A stretch of DNA of 5,810 nucleotides from an uncultured Oscillospiraceae bacterium (GTDB taxonomy: Bacteria; Bacillota_A; Clostridia; Oscillospirales; Acutalibacteraceae). The number at the start of each line of letters is the position of its first letter. Position 1 is the first letter of the stretch. This document shows, piece by piece, positions 1-5,414 of this stretch. The notes under the pieces are model-generated. The model did no database searches. It saw only the letters and a program-made list of their open reading frames with translations, and was not told the origin of the DNA. The position numbers and the translations under genes are program-made. Location of the stretch: contig CAJUNS010000053.1 in the NCBI GenBank assembly GCA_910587995.1, positions 1 through 5,810 of the forward strand, written 5' to 3'.

Positions 1-629
1 ATCTTTGCGCCAAGTACAAGAGCGGACGTGGAACCTGTTCTTCTCACTTTATCCGAGAGGATGTTCTGCGGGAGGTTGTGCTGGAACGCATTCGGGCCGT
101 GACGGACTATATCCGGGCCGATGTGGAGGGCTTTCAAGAGGACTGGCTGATGTGCCGGAGGGAAGAACAGGAGAAATCCATCCGGGAGGACAAGCGGCGT
201 CTGGAGAAAGCGAAAAAGCGGCTGGCGGACATCGACAAACTCATCACCCGTATCTACGAGGACATGGTACTCGGCAGTCTGAGCCAGGAGCGTTACCAGA
301 AGATGCTGGAGGGTTACGAGGCGGAGCAGGCGGCGCTTAACAACGAGGTCATCGGCCTTGAGGACTGGGTTGCGACCCGTGAGGAAATGGAGGACAATGT
401 TGACCAGTTCCTCGCCCTGATGGAGAAGTATGTGGACATCCCGGAGCTGACGCCGACCATCGTGAACGAGTTTATCAAGCAGATCATTGTCTACGCCCCG
501 GAGAAGGTCAACGGTAAGCGGACGCAGAAGGTCAAGATCGTTTTCCACTTCCTGGAGGAAGTGGAAGTACCGGAAATCAGCGAACCTGTAATTACGCAAA
601 CTACCTATGGCCGCAGAAAGACGGCGTGA
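1..629 (+). CDS. Large serine recombinase (DUF4368 type), C-terminal part, 5' end outside window
   Basis: This is the C-terminal 208 residues of a large serine recombinase; codons run in frame from base 3 and the N-terminal catalytic domain lies off the left edge. Such enzymes cut and rejoin att sites to integrate and excise mobile elements of the Tn4451 TnpX kind. Visible parts are the second half of the recombinase zinc ribbon (Cys2, then CSSH with Cys12 and His15, followed by FIRED), and a long charged coiled coil rich in K, E and R at about residues 45-135. A C-terminal DUF4368-like tail follows (ELTPTIVNEFIKQIIVYAPE, then KRTQKVKIVFHF). Reading this as the same family as TnpX is established knowledge applied by eye. 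The stop codon falls inside a perfect hairpin. Since integrase genes usually sit at an element end, one element boundary may lie shortly downstream (inference). No start can be assigned here. Confidence 0.93.
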   Translation, partial: LCAKYKSGRGTCSSHFIREDVLREVVLERIRAVTDYIRADVEGFQEDWLMCRREEQEKSIREDKRRLEKAKKRLADIDKLITRIYEDMVLGSLSQERYQKMLEGYEAEQAALNNEVIGLEDWVATREEMEDNVDQFLALMEKYVDIPELTPTIVNEFIKQIIVYAPEKVNGKRTQKVKIVFHFLEEVEVPEISEPVITQTTYGRRKTA

Positions 630-655
630 CCGAGTGTCACGCCGTCTTTCTGCGG
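611..655 (+). terminator. Perfect 20-bp hairpin overlapping the recombinase stop
   Basis: Bases 611-630 and 636-655 are exact reverse complements with a 5-base loop (CGAGT). The left arm encodes the last five codons of the recombinase and includes its TGA (627-629). The AAAGA / TCTTT part gives weak A and T tracts inside the stem, but no U-run follows (CAAAT). It is therefore not a canonical intrinsic terminator. It may still stop or stabilise the recombinase transcript in either direction. An alternative is a recombinase- or transfer-related structure at the element end. Confidence 0.6.
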
Positions 656-666
656 CAAATAGTTCC

Positions 667-694
667 TTGTCACAATTAACTCTTCCATTATAAC
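667..694 (+). promoter_or_regulatory. Possible promoter reading into the fold-back element
   Basis: TTGTCA (667-672) and TATAAC (689-694) are separated by 16 bases. This is a fair sigma-A match in an AT-rich pocket between the recombinase hairpin and the repeat element. If active, transcription would start near 701 and run straight through the hairpin at 705-793, giving a structured RNA or reading on toward the lipoprotein gene. A chance match is quite possible. Confidence 0.3.
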
Positions 695-695
695 G

Positions 696-801
696 CTTAC
701 CGCGGGGGATGTCCCCACCGCAGAGATAATCATCTGTGTTCCCCCGCCCTATGGGCGGGGGAACACGAAAAGCTCTCCGAAACGGACACTCCCTTGCCGC
801 G
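696..801. repeat. 9-base direct repeats bordering fold-back copy 1
   Basis: CTTACCGCG (696-704) and CTTGCCGCG (793-801) differ at one base and bracket the element exactly where homology to copy 2 ends. The sequence differs from the direct repeat around copy 2, which is what independent target-site duplications would look like. One mismatch over nine bases leaves room for coincidence. Confidence 0.45.
705..793 (+). mobile_element. Fold-back MITE-like element, copy 1
   Basis: This 89-base unit folds on itself along almost its whole length. The central stem is perfect (GTGTTCCCCCGCCC at 736-749, loop TAT, complement at 753-766). Outer segments pair again: AGAG 722-725 with CTCT 773-776, TGTCC 710-714 with GGACA 784-788, and terminal GGG with CCC. 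A second copy lies inverted at 5310-5398; by hand the two match at about 83 of 90 positions without gaps (counted over 704-793), including a 32-base identical core (718-749). Homology stops abruptly on both sides. An imperfect 9-base direct repeat, CTTACCGCG (696-704) and CTTGCCGCG (793-801, sharing base 793), borders it like a target duplication. It encodes no protein. The family name is unknown to me; a structured RNA or a REP-like repeat are alternatives. Confidence 0.65.
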
Positions 802-808
802 AAAAGAC

Positions 809-837
809 TTGCCAGAATAATCACACTATGGTATACT
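809..837 (+). promoter_or_regulatory. Promoter of the three-gene operon
   Basis: TTGCCA (809-814) is followed after 17 bases by TATACT (832-837), preceded by TGG to make an extended -10. The start of transcription would fall near 843-845, giving a leader of about 96 bases before the lipoprotein ATG at 941. The -10 lies between ACTATG (825-830) and CATAGT (842-847), an inverted repeat that could be a regulator site. It lies only 15 bases beyond the end of the fold-back element, so that insertion may define its upstream context. Confidence 0.75.
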
Positions 838-879
838 ATAACATAGTTGCGCCTTGGGTAGGCCGTTGTGTGCAAAGAG

Positions 880-911
880 CGGCCCGCCTTGCCGGGCGGC
901 AGGCGCGGCCG
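880..911 (+). promoter_or_regulatory. GC-rich hairpin in the operon leader
   Basis: CGGCC (880-884) pairs with GGCCG (907-911), and GCCT (886-889) with AGGC (901-904), around a small internal bulge. The enclosed bases can form a competing GCCCG / CGGGC stem (883-887 with 893-897). The hairpin ends just before GTTAAAAG, 12 bases upstream of the lipoprotein ribosome site. It could be a leader stabiliser or attenuator. I recognise no riboswitch class in it. Confidence 0.4.
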
Positions 912-940
912 TTAAAAGTCACGGAAAGGCATGATGGTTT

Positions 941-2176
941 ATGGTTCGGAAAAGTTTCGTTTGGCTGGCGGTGGGCGTACTACTGCTGCTGCTGGCAGCC
1001 TGTACCAGTCAGGAATCCCCACCTCAGGAGGAAGAGCCCGCCTCCCGGACAGTGGCCCTGACGGTTTGGGGGGCTCAGGAGGATGAAGAACTGCTGAGGG
1101 AGCTTTTTGCTTCCTTCCAGAAGCAGTATGCGGGGCAGGCGGATTTTGACATCACCTATCAGGCCCAAAGCGAATCGGGCTGTAAGGACGCCCTGCTGGC
1201 CGGTTTGGAGGGCGGGCCGGACGTGTTCGCCTTTGCGGACGACCAGCTGGCGGCGCTGGCGGCGGCCGGAGCGCTGGCGCCTCTGGAGGACACGGCGTCC
1301 ATCAGCAGCGCCAACCTGCCTGCCGCCGTGGAAGCGGCCAGCGTGGACGGTACCCTCTATGCCTATCCCCTGACAGCGGACAACGGCTATTTCTTATATT
1401 ATAATAAAGCTTATTTTACAGAAGAGGACGTGCGGAGCTTCAACCGGCTGGTAGAAGCGGCGGCGAAGGCTGGAAAGGTAGTGACCATGGACTGGTCCTC
1501 CGCCTGGTATGTTTATGCCTTTTTCGGCAACACCGGCATGGAGGTGCGGATCAACGAGGACGGCATCACCAACACCTGTACCTGGAACAGCGCCGAGGGC
1601 TCCATCCGCGGGGTGGACGTGGCCCAGGCTATGCTGGACATCGCGGCCAGCCCGGGCTTTGCCAACCGGGTAGACACGGATTTTCTGGCCGGAGTGCAGG
1701 ACGGGTCGGTGGCGGCGGGAGTCAGCGGCGTGTGGAACGCGGTGGCGGTGGAAGAGGCCTGGGGCGAAAACACCGGAGCCGCCAAGCTGCCCACCTTTAC
1801 CTGTGCCGGGCAGCAAATCCAGATGGCCTCCTTCTCTGGGTGCAAGCTGATTGGGGTCAACGCCTATTCGCCTGAGGCGGAATGGGCGGCCCGGCTGGCC
1901 GAATGGATCACCGGCGAGGACGGGCAGGCCCGCCGTTTCGCGGTGCGGGGGCAGGGGCCCTCCAACATACGCGCAGCCAATTCCCCCGAGGTGCAGGGCT
2001 CGCCGGCCATTGCGGCCCTGCTGGCTCAGTCCGAGTTTTCCCAGCTGCAGCGGGTGGGCGGAAAATTCTGGGACCCGGTTACCGAGTTCGCCGGAAATAT
2101 GGCCCTGGGCAACCCGGGCGGCGTCCCCTTACAGGAGCAGCTGGACCGGTTGGTCGAGGGGGTAACGGCCCGGTAG
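941..2176 (+). CDS. Extracellular solute-binding lipoprotein, family 1 (MalE-like)
   Basis: This 411-residue lipoprotein is expected to be anchored outside the cell membrane and to bind a sugar or oligosaccharide. The signal peptide has a basic start (VRK), a hydrophobic run at residues 6-19 and the lipobox LAAC, with Cys21 as the lipidated residue, followed by an acidic, proline-rich linker (22-36). The mature part has family-1 features: VALTVWGAQEDEELL (38-52), PDVFAFADDQLAAL (93-106), YAYPLTADNGYFLYYNK (140-156), FLAGVQDGSVAAGVSGVWNA (248-267) and RGQGPSN (336-342). Ligand specificity cannot be read from this. ATG 941 is preferred because it gives the signal peptide its basic start; GGAAAGG lies at 923-929, a slightly long 11 bases away, and the ATGs at 931 and 934 are out of frame. 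The usual permease genes are missing next door; a chemoreceptor gene follows after 51 bases. GC is near 65-70%, except for an AT-rich patch at about 1389-1420. Confidence 0.93.
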   Translation: MVRKSFVWLAVGVLLLLLAACTSQESPPQEEEPASRTVALTVWGAQEDEELLRELFASFQKQYAGQADFDITYQAQSESGCKDALLAGLEGGPDVFAFADDQLAALAAAGALAPLEDTASISSANLPAAVEAASVDGTLYAYPLTADNGYFLYYNKAYFTEEDVRSFNRLVEAAAKAGKVVTMDWSSAWYVYAFFGNTGMEVRINEDGITNTCTWNSAEGSIRGVDVAQAMLDIAASPGFANRVDTDFLAGVQDGSVAAGVSGVWNAVAVEEAWGENTGAAKLPTFTCAGQQIQMASFSGCKLIGVNAYSPEAEWAARLAEWITGEDGQARRFAVRGQGPSNIRAANSPEVQGSPAIAALLAQSEFSQLQRVGGKFWDPVTEFAGNMALGNPGGVPLQEQLDRLVEGVTAR

Positions 2177-2227
2177 GGGTTTTGCCCGGCGGCACAGATG
2201 CTAAAATTATTACTCGGAGGGGATTCT

Positions 2228-3814
2228 ATGAAAGGAAAGCTGACCCTGCAGCAGCGCCTGACCCTGCCCATTATCCTACTGGGCCTGGTGACGCTGCTTT
2301 CCAACATATTGGCCGTTTCCGGCGTCAACAACGTCAACGCCAACGCCGGTACGATCGTTGACACCTACATGGCAAGCGAGACGAAGCTGGAAGAAATCCG
2401 GCGCTCCATGATGGGCATTCACCGGCTGGCCCTGTCCCACATTGTGGCGGCGGACCACAGTACCATGATCCGGCTGGTGCAGGAAATCAAAGAAGAGGAG
2501 GCGGCGCTGGACGGGCAGCTGGCCGCTTACGAGAGCTTTGTTCCAGAGGCGGAGGTGGAAACATACCAGGCGCTTTTGGCGGATTACGCCGCTTTCAAGC
2601 ATGCCCTGGTAAGGCTGGTGTGCGCCAGCGCGGACAGCAAAACCCAGGAGGCCTACGCCATGGCCAACGGGGATGTGGCCTCTTACGGCAGCTCGGCGGA
2701 GGGGTGGATTGACGCGCTGTACGCCTCTGCCAGCGCTCAGGCGGGTGCGGCCCAGGATAAACTATTCGTGGTGTACCTGACCTCGCTGCTTATTAGCGCT
2801 TGCACACTGGTGGCGGGGGTTGTCCTGGTGGCCGCGGCATTCCGGATTGTGAAGAAATATGTGGTTGCCCCCATGCGCCAGGCTATGGGCACCCTGCAAG
2901 ACAGCTCCCAGCGCCTGGGGGGCGTGGTGGGGCAGGTACATAGCCGCATTCACAGCTCCAGCGGCAGTGTGCAGGCCCTCTCCAGCCTGACCTCCCAGCT
3001 TTCCGCCGCATTGGAGGAAGTATCTGGCAGTGTGGAAAACATCAGCGGCAGCGCCGCCGGAACCCGGACCGACGCCCAGGATATGGCGGAAGAGTGCGCG
3101 GCCATTACCGCCTATTCGGTGGAGATGCGGGGGCGGGCCGAGGAAATTGAGAAGACCGCCCGGGAGAATATGGAATCGGTCCGCACACGGACCGGGGAAA
3201 TTGTGTCTCAGCTAAGCACAGCCATTGAGAAGAGCAAAAGCGTGGAGGAAATCAGCAGTTTGACCAAGGACATTCTGTCCATTTCCTCGTCCACCGACCT
3301 GATTGCCGTCAATGCATCCATTGAGGCGGCCCGGGCGGGGGAGGCGGGCCGGGGCTTTGCCATGGTGGCCCAGGAGATACGCAGCCTGGCTGATTCCTGC
3401 GCCGAAACGGCCGGGCACATCCAGCAGGTAAGCGGCGTGGTCACCGGGGCGGTGGACTACCTTTCCAGCAGCGCCCAGGAGCTGGTGGACTATTTGGGCC
3501 ATGCCGTGCTGGAGCAGTTCCAGCGTTCGGCGGCTTCCGGCAAGCAGTACCGGGACGACGCGATTTATGTGCAGGGCAGCATTGAGGCCTTTAACAGCCG
3601 GGTGGAGCGCCTGCGGGCCGCCATGGACGAGGTTGCGGGCTCCATTGCCAATATTTCCGACGCGATTGGCGGCGCGGCGGAAGGCGTGAACGGTGCGGCT
3701 GGCCGCACCCAGAACCTGGTGGAGGACATGGCTGGGATTACCCAGGGAATGTCAACCAATGAGGAAATTGTAGGCGAGCTGCAAAAGCAGATGGAATCTT
3801 TGGCGAATTTGTGA
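2228..3814 (+). CDS. Methyl-accepting chemotaxis-type receptor with four-helix-bundle sensor
   Basis: This 528-residue membrane receptor has TM1 at about residues 11-33, an extracytoplasmic helical domain at 34-178 resembling 4HB_MCP, and TM2 at about 179-208. A roughly HAMP-sized linker (209-255) lacks the usual acidic DE motif. A long cytoplasmic helical hairpin follows. The tip is at about 355-390, with NASIEAARAGEAGRGFA strongly conserved. Helix segments ALEEVSGSVENIS (261-273) and AMDEVAGSIANIS (465-477) lie almost symmetrically about the tip, as expected for an antiparallel hairpin. The tip is not canonical: where most receptors have QTNLLALN this has STDLIAVN, so coupling to CheA/CheW is uncertain. 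There is no C-terminal CheR-docking pentapeptide. ATG 2228 is chosen over ATG 2198 because GGAGGGG (2216-2222) sits 5 bases before it and the upstream start has none. It lies between the lipoprotein and M1-like genes, apparently in one operon, and the lipoprotein could present ligand to its outer domain (inference). Confidence 0.93.
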   Translation: MKGKLTLQQRLTLPIILLGLVTLLSNILAVSGVNNVNANAGTIVDTYMASETKLEEIRRSMMGIHRLALSHIVAADHSTMIRLVQEIKEEEAALDGQLAAYESFVPEAEVETYQALLADYAAFKHALVRLVCASADSKTQEAYAMANGDVASYGSSAEGWIDALYASASAQAGAAQDKLFVVYLTSLLISACTLVAGVVLVAAAFRIVKKYVVAPMRQAMGTLQDSSQRLGGVVGQVHSRIHSSSGSVQALSSLTSQLSAALEEVSGSVENISGSAAGTRTDAQDMAEECAAITAYSVEMRGRAEEIEKTARENMESVRTRTGEIVSQLSTAIEKSKSVEEISSLTKDILSISSSTDLIAVNASIEAARAGEAGRGFAMVAQEIRSLADSCAETAGHIQQVSGVVTGAVDYLSSSAQELVDYLGHAVLEQFQRSAASGKQYRDDAIYVQGSIEAFNSRVERLRAAMDEVAGSIANISDAIGGAAEGVNGAAGRTQNLVEDMAGITQGMSTNEEIVGELQKQMESLANL

Positions 3815-3819
3815 GGAGG
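3813..3819 (+). promoter_or_regulatory. Ribosome binding site overlapping the receptor stop codon
   Basis: GAGGAGG shares bases with the receptor's TGA stop (3812-3814) and lies 9 bases before ATG 3829. This fixes the start of the M1-like protein at 3829 rather than the in-frame GTG at 3811, which lies upstream of this site. The arrangement indicates translational coupling of the two genes. Confidence 0.8.
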
Positions 3820-3828
3820 CAAAGCTTT

Positions 3829-4956
3829 ATGAACATCGACTTACAGGTGAGGGGCCAAAGAATTTATGTGAAATGTGAATGGACCGTAAAGAAACCGGAC
3901 CATTCCTTTGCTCTGGGCCAGCTTTTGCGGCTATGTGCTGCCCAGAATAACAGCAAGGCCATTCATCCGGACCGTATAGAGCCCTGCGAACTGCAATTTC
4001 GCCCTGCCATGACCCGGTATTTCTTTTCCAACTTGGAGCCTGGAACTCTATATATCGAGTATGAGGGCGGCCTTGAGGGAGCTTTTCTATTCATGCAGCC
4101 AGAAATTTACCACTTCAGCTTTTATAATGGCTGGTATCCGGTTGACTTTGATGCGGAGGAAAAGTATGATATGTCCCTCCACGCGGGAGACGAGTACCAG
4201 CTAATCAATGGGCGGTATGACCCGGATTTGGGGCTTTGGCGTTATGTTTGCGATAACAAGGAGGTTCCGGACTGCAACGTCCTTCTGCTTTGCAAATCCC
4301 GTTACCACTGCGTCCAACAGGAGGGCGTTTCCTTTTGGTATTTCGAACCATCCCATGGGGACCGCGTTGGCCAATTAGCGGAGCACTATGCTTCCATACG
4401 CGAATTTTACAAAAAATTCTATGGACATATCACCGCGGAGGACGTTTCTCTGGTTGTTTTGCCGGAGAAGTACCACAACTATGGCGCCTACCAGCGGGAG
4501 CGGCTGACGGTTTTCAGCGAACTGCAAGGGGAAATGGGAGACAAAATACACGGCTTGGCCCATGAGCTGGGCCATATCTATGGTGCAGGGGCAGATACGG
4601 CTACTTGGGAGGATTGGCTCAATGAGACTCATGCGGAGTGGAGCGCACTGCTGTATTTGCGGGAATGCCAGCCACAGATTTTTGCCGCTGCGGTGGAATG
4701 GTTGGAGCAAAATTATAAGCAGAGCGGTACATTGCGCCCCCACGGAGACGCCCGCCCCAACGAAGTGCACGACACAGGCACCTTGATTTATTATGACATT
4801 TACAAAACCTGGGGCCTTTCTGAAATCGAAGCTCTTTTGCGCATATTCGATGGTTTGCCCACAAAAGACACGGAGCACTTTTTGCAGGCGCTAAAGAGCA
4901 GGCACCCAGATTCATACAAAATACTGCTGGAAAAATGCCGGGAGGGAAAGCGGTAA
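3829..4956 (+). CDS. M1-family-like zinc metallopeptidase (gluzincin), cytoplasmic
   Basis: This 375-residue protein has a gluzincin zinc site: HELGH at residues 245-249 (zinc ligands His245 and His249, general base Glu246) and WLNETHAEW at 263-271, with Glu266 as third ligand. The order matches the M1 aminopeptidase pattern HExxH(x18)E within WLNE, though the spacer here is 16 residues. Upstream, YNGWYPVDF (99-107) and a beta-rich stretch to LPEKYHNYGAYQRERLTVFSE (211-231) resemble the end of the M1 N-terminal domain. GAYQR stands where aminopeptidases carry GAMEN. The segment VHDTGTLIYYDIY (313-325) aligns with the M1 YxKG region, but His314 sits at the position of the catalytic tyrosine (by-eye alignment). 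It is far shorter than a classical M1 enzyme of 600-900 residues and has no signal peptide or membrane segment. It is coupled to the receptor gene, yet its GC is only about 50-55%, against 65-70% for the two genes before it. The substrate is unknown; it may be a non-aminopeptidase relative. Confidence 0.85.
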   Translation: MNIDLQVRGQRIYVKCEWTVKKPDHSFALGQLLRLCAAQNNSKAIHPDRIEPCELQFRPAMTRYFFSNLEPGTLYIEYEGGLEGAFLFMQPEIYHFSFYNGWYPVDFDAEEKYDMSLHAGDEYQLINGRYDPDLGLWRYVCDNKEVPDCNVLLLCKSRYHCVQQEGVSFWYFEPSHGDRVGQLAEHYASIREFYKKFYGHITAEDVSLVVLPEKYHNYGAYQRERLTVFSELQGEMGDKIHGLAHELGHIYGAGADTATWEDWLNETHAEWSALLYLRECQPQIFAAAVEWLEQNYKQSGTLRPHGDARPNEVHDTGTLIYYDIYKTWGLSEIEALLRIFDGLPTKDTEHFLQALKSRHPDSYKILLEKCREGKR

Positions 4957-4968
4957 GCGCTTTGCGCC

Positions 4969-4990
4969 GCGCCCAAACGGGGGCTTTTTA
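4969..4990 (+). terminator. Intrinsic terminator of the operon
   Basis: GCCC (4971-4974) pairs with GGGC (4981-4984), or GCGCCC with GGGGGC with one mismatch, immediately followed by TTTTTA. It begins 12 bases after the stop of the M1-like gene. The stem is short, so termination may be partial. Confidence 0.6.
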
Positions 4991-5117
4991 TATTGATGTG
5001 ATATTAGGGGAAGAAATTCATAAAATGTGTATGCGGAAAACTTTCGTCCGGCCAGGGAGTGTCTAAAAGAAAGAGTGAAAAGGCGAGGCTCCGATGAACA
5101 AACGGTAAAAGTTTCGT

Positions 5118-5135
5118 CAACCTTTTCAAAGGTTG
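5118..5135. repeat. Short palindromic hairpin inside the intergenic repeat region
   Basis: CAACCTTT (5118-5125) and AAAGGTTG (5128-5135) are exact reverse complements around TC. It is followed by GCGGGGTTTTTGGGGG, so on the + strand it could act as a weak terminator-like structure. From memory, similar sequence is frequent between genes in related gut Clostridia; I cannot confirm this here. Confidence 0.45.
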
Positions 5136-5190
5136 CGGGGTTTTTGGGGGCGGCAGCCGAGAATCAACGCCCAAGATTTGACTGCGTCAA

Positions 5191-5261
5191 GTCTCCACCG
5201 CTGTAGAGGGGAAGGCCCCCGGTGGGGAGCGCCCTGACCCGACCGAACCGGCAGGTGAGAC
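5191..5261. other. Possible multi-stem RNA fold inside the 5055-5300 unit
   Basis: GTCTC plus ACC (5191-5195, 5197-5199) can pair with GGT plus GAGAC (5254-5261) around one bulged base. This closes a loop that itself holds GGGG / CCCC (5208-5211 with 5216-5219) and CCG / CGG stems (5243-5245 with 5249-5251). A competing pairing joins CTCCACCG (5193-5200) with CGGTGGGGAG (5220-5229). It matches no RNA class I can name. GC-rich sequence folds easily, so this is tentative. Confidence 0.25.
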
Positions 5262-5300
5262 TCCATTCTATCGTCATAAACTCTGCGTTTGGACACTCCT

Positions 5301-5407
5301 GTCTGGCCGGGGAGTGTCCGTTTCGGAGAGCTTTCTGTGTTCCCCCGCCCGTAGGGCGGGGGAACACAGATGATTATCTCTGCGGTTGGGACAATCCCGT
5401 CTGGCCG
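5301..5407. repeat. Perfect 9-base direct repeats bordering fold-back copy 2
   Basis: GTCTGGCCG occurs at 5301-5309 and 5399-5407, exactly bracketing copy 2. This looks like a 9-base target duplication. A caution is that similarity continues outward on the left: 5281-5308 and 5378-5406 match over about 28 bases with few differences (CTCTGCG, then TTGG, ACA, TCC). The repeat could therefore instead reflect tandem arrangement of related element ends. Confidence 0.55.
5310..5398 (-). mobile_element. Fold-back MITE-like element, copy 2 (inverted relative to copy 1)
   Basis: This 89-base unit is the reverse complement of the copy at 705-793, with about 83 of 90 positions matching when one flanking base is included. 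Its central hairpin is longer than in copy 1: 17 perfect pairs (5334-5350 with 5354-5370) around the loop GTA. Terminal sequences GGGAGTGTCC and, on the other strand, GGGATTGTCC are an inverted repeat with 9 of 10 matches. Pairing resumes beyond the core (AGAG with CTCT). There is no open reading frame of its own. It ends only 17 bases before the -35 box of the tRNA-Leu promoter. The mobilising transposase is not in the window. Confidence 0.65.
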
Positions 5408-5414
5408 CAAGGGC

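Larger units (their letters stand above)
5055..5300. mobile_element. Element-like unit with ends similar to the fold-back family
   Basis: The left end GGGAGTGTCTAAAAG and the reverse complement of the right end, AGGAGTGTCCAAACG, form an imperfect terminal inverted repeat of roughly 15-18 bases. They resemble the ends of the fold-back unit that follows (GGGAGTGTCC). GTCCGGCCA (5046-5054) precedes it and GTCTGGCCG (5301-5309) follows, matching at 7 of 9. Inside are several possible stems and no credible gene. It could be a longer non-autonomous relative of the fold-back element, or the 5' half of one composite element ending at 5398. The unit boundaries are inference from end similarity within this window only. 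Confidence 0.4.

Noticed and set aside
736..766. CRISPR-like repeat (GTGTTCCCCCGCCC type stem)
   Set aside because: It superficially resembles a type I repeat hairpin, but there are only two copies, 4.5 kb apart and inverted, with no spacer array and no cas genes.
1370..1405. Internal promoter in the lipoprotein gene (CTGACA and TATAAT)
   Set aside because: The spacing is 24 bases to TATAAT and 19 to TATATT, neither convincing; it lies in a codon-constrained segment.
1394..1860. Overlapping minus-strand open frames opposite the lipoprotein gene
   Set aside because: They are antisense shadows of a GC-rich coding region, without start signals or conserved features.
2198..2227. Upstream ATG as start of the chemoreceptor
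   Set aside because: It has no ribosome site, while GGAGGGG is ideally placed before the in-frame ATG at 2228; it would also place the strong RBS inside the gene.
705..5398. The three-gene operon as cargo of a composite transposon bounded by the two inverted fold-back copies
   Set aside because: Each copy has its own different flanking direct repeat, which fits two independent insertions rather than one 4.7-kb unit. No transposase lies between them and no outer duplication is seen.
5126..5410. 94-codon open frame on the minus strand
   Set aside because: It runs through the repeat units and hairpins, has no ribosome site or recognisable domain, and is best explained as open frame in GC-rich repeat DNA.
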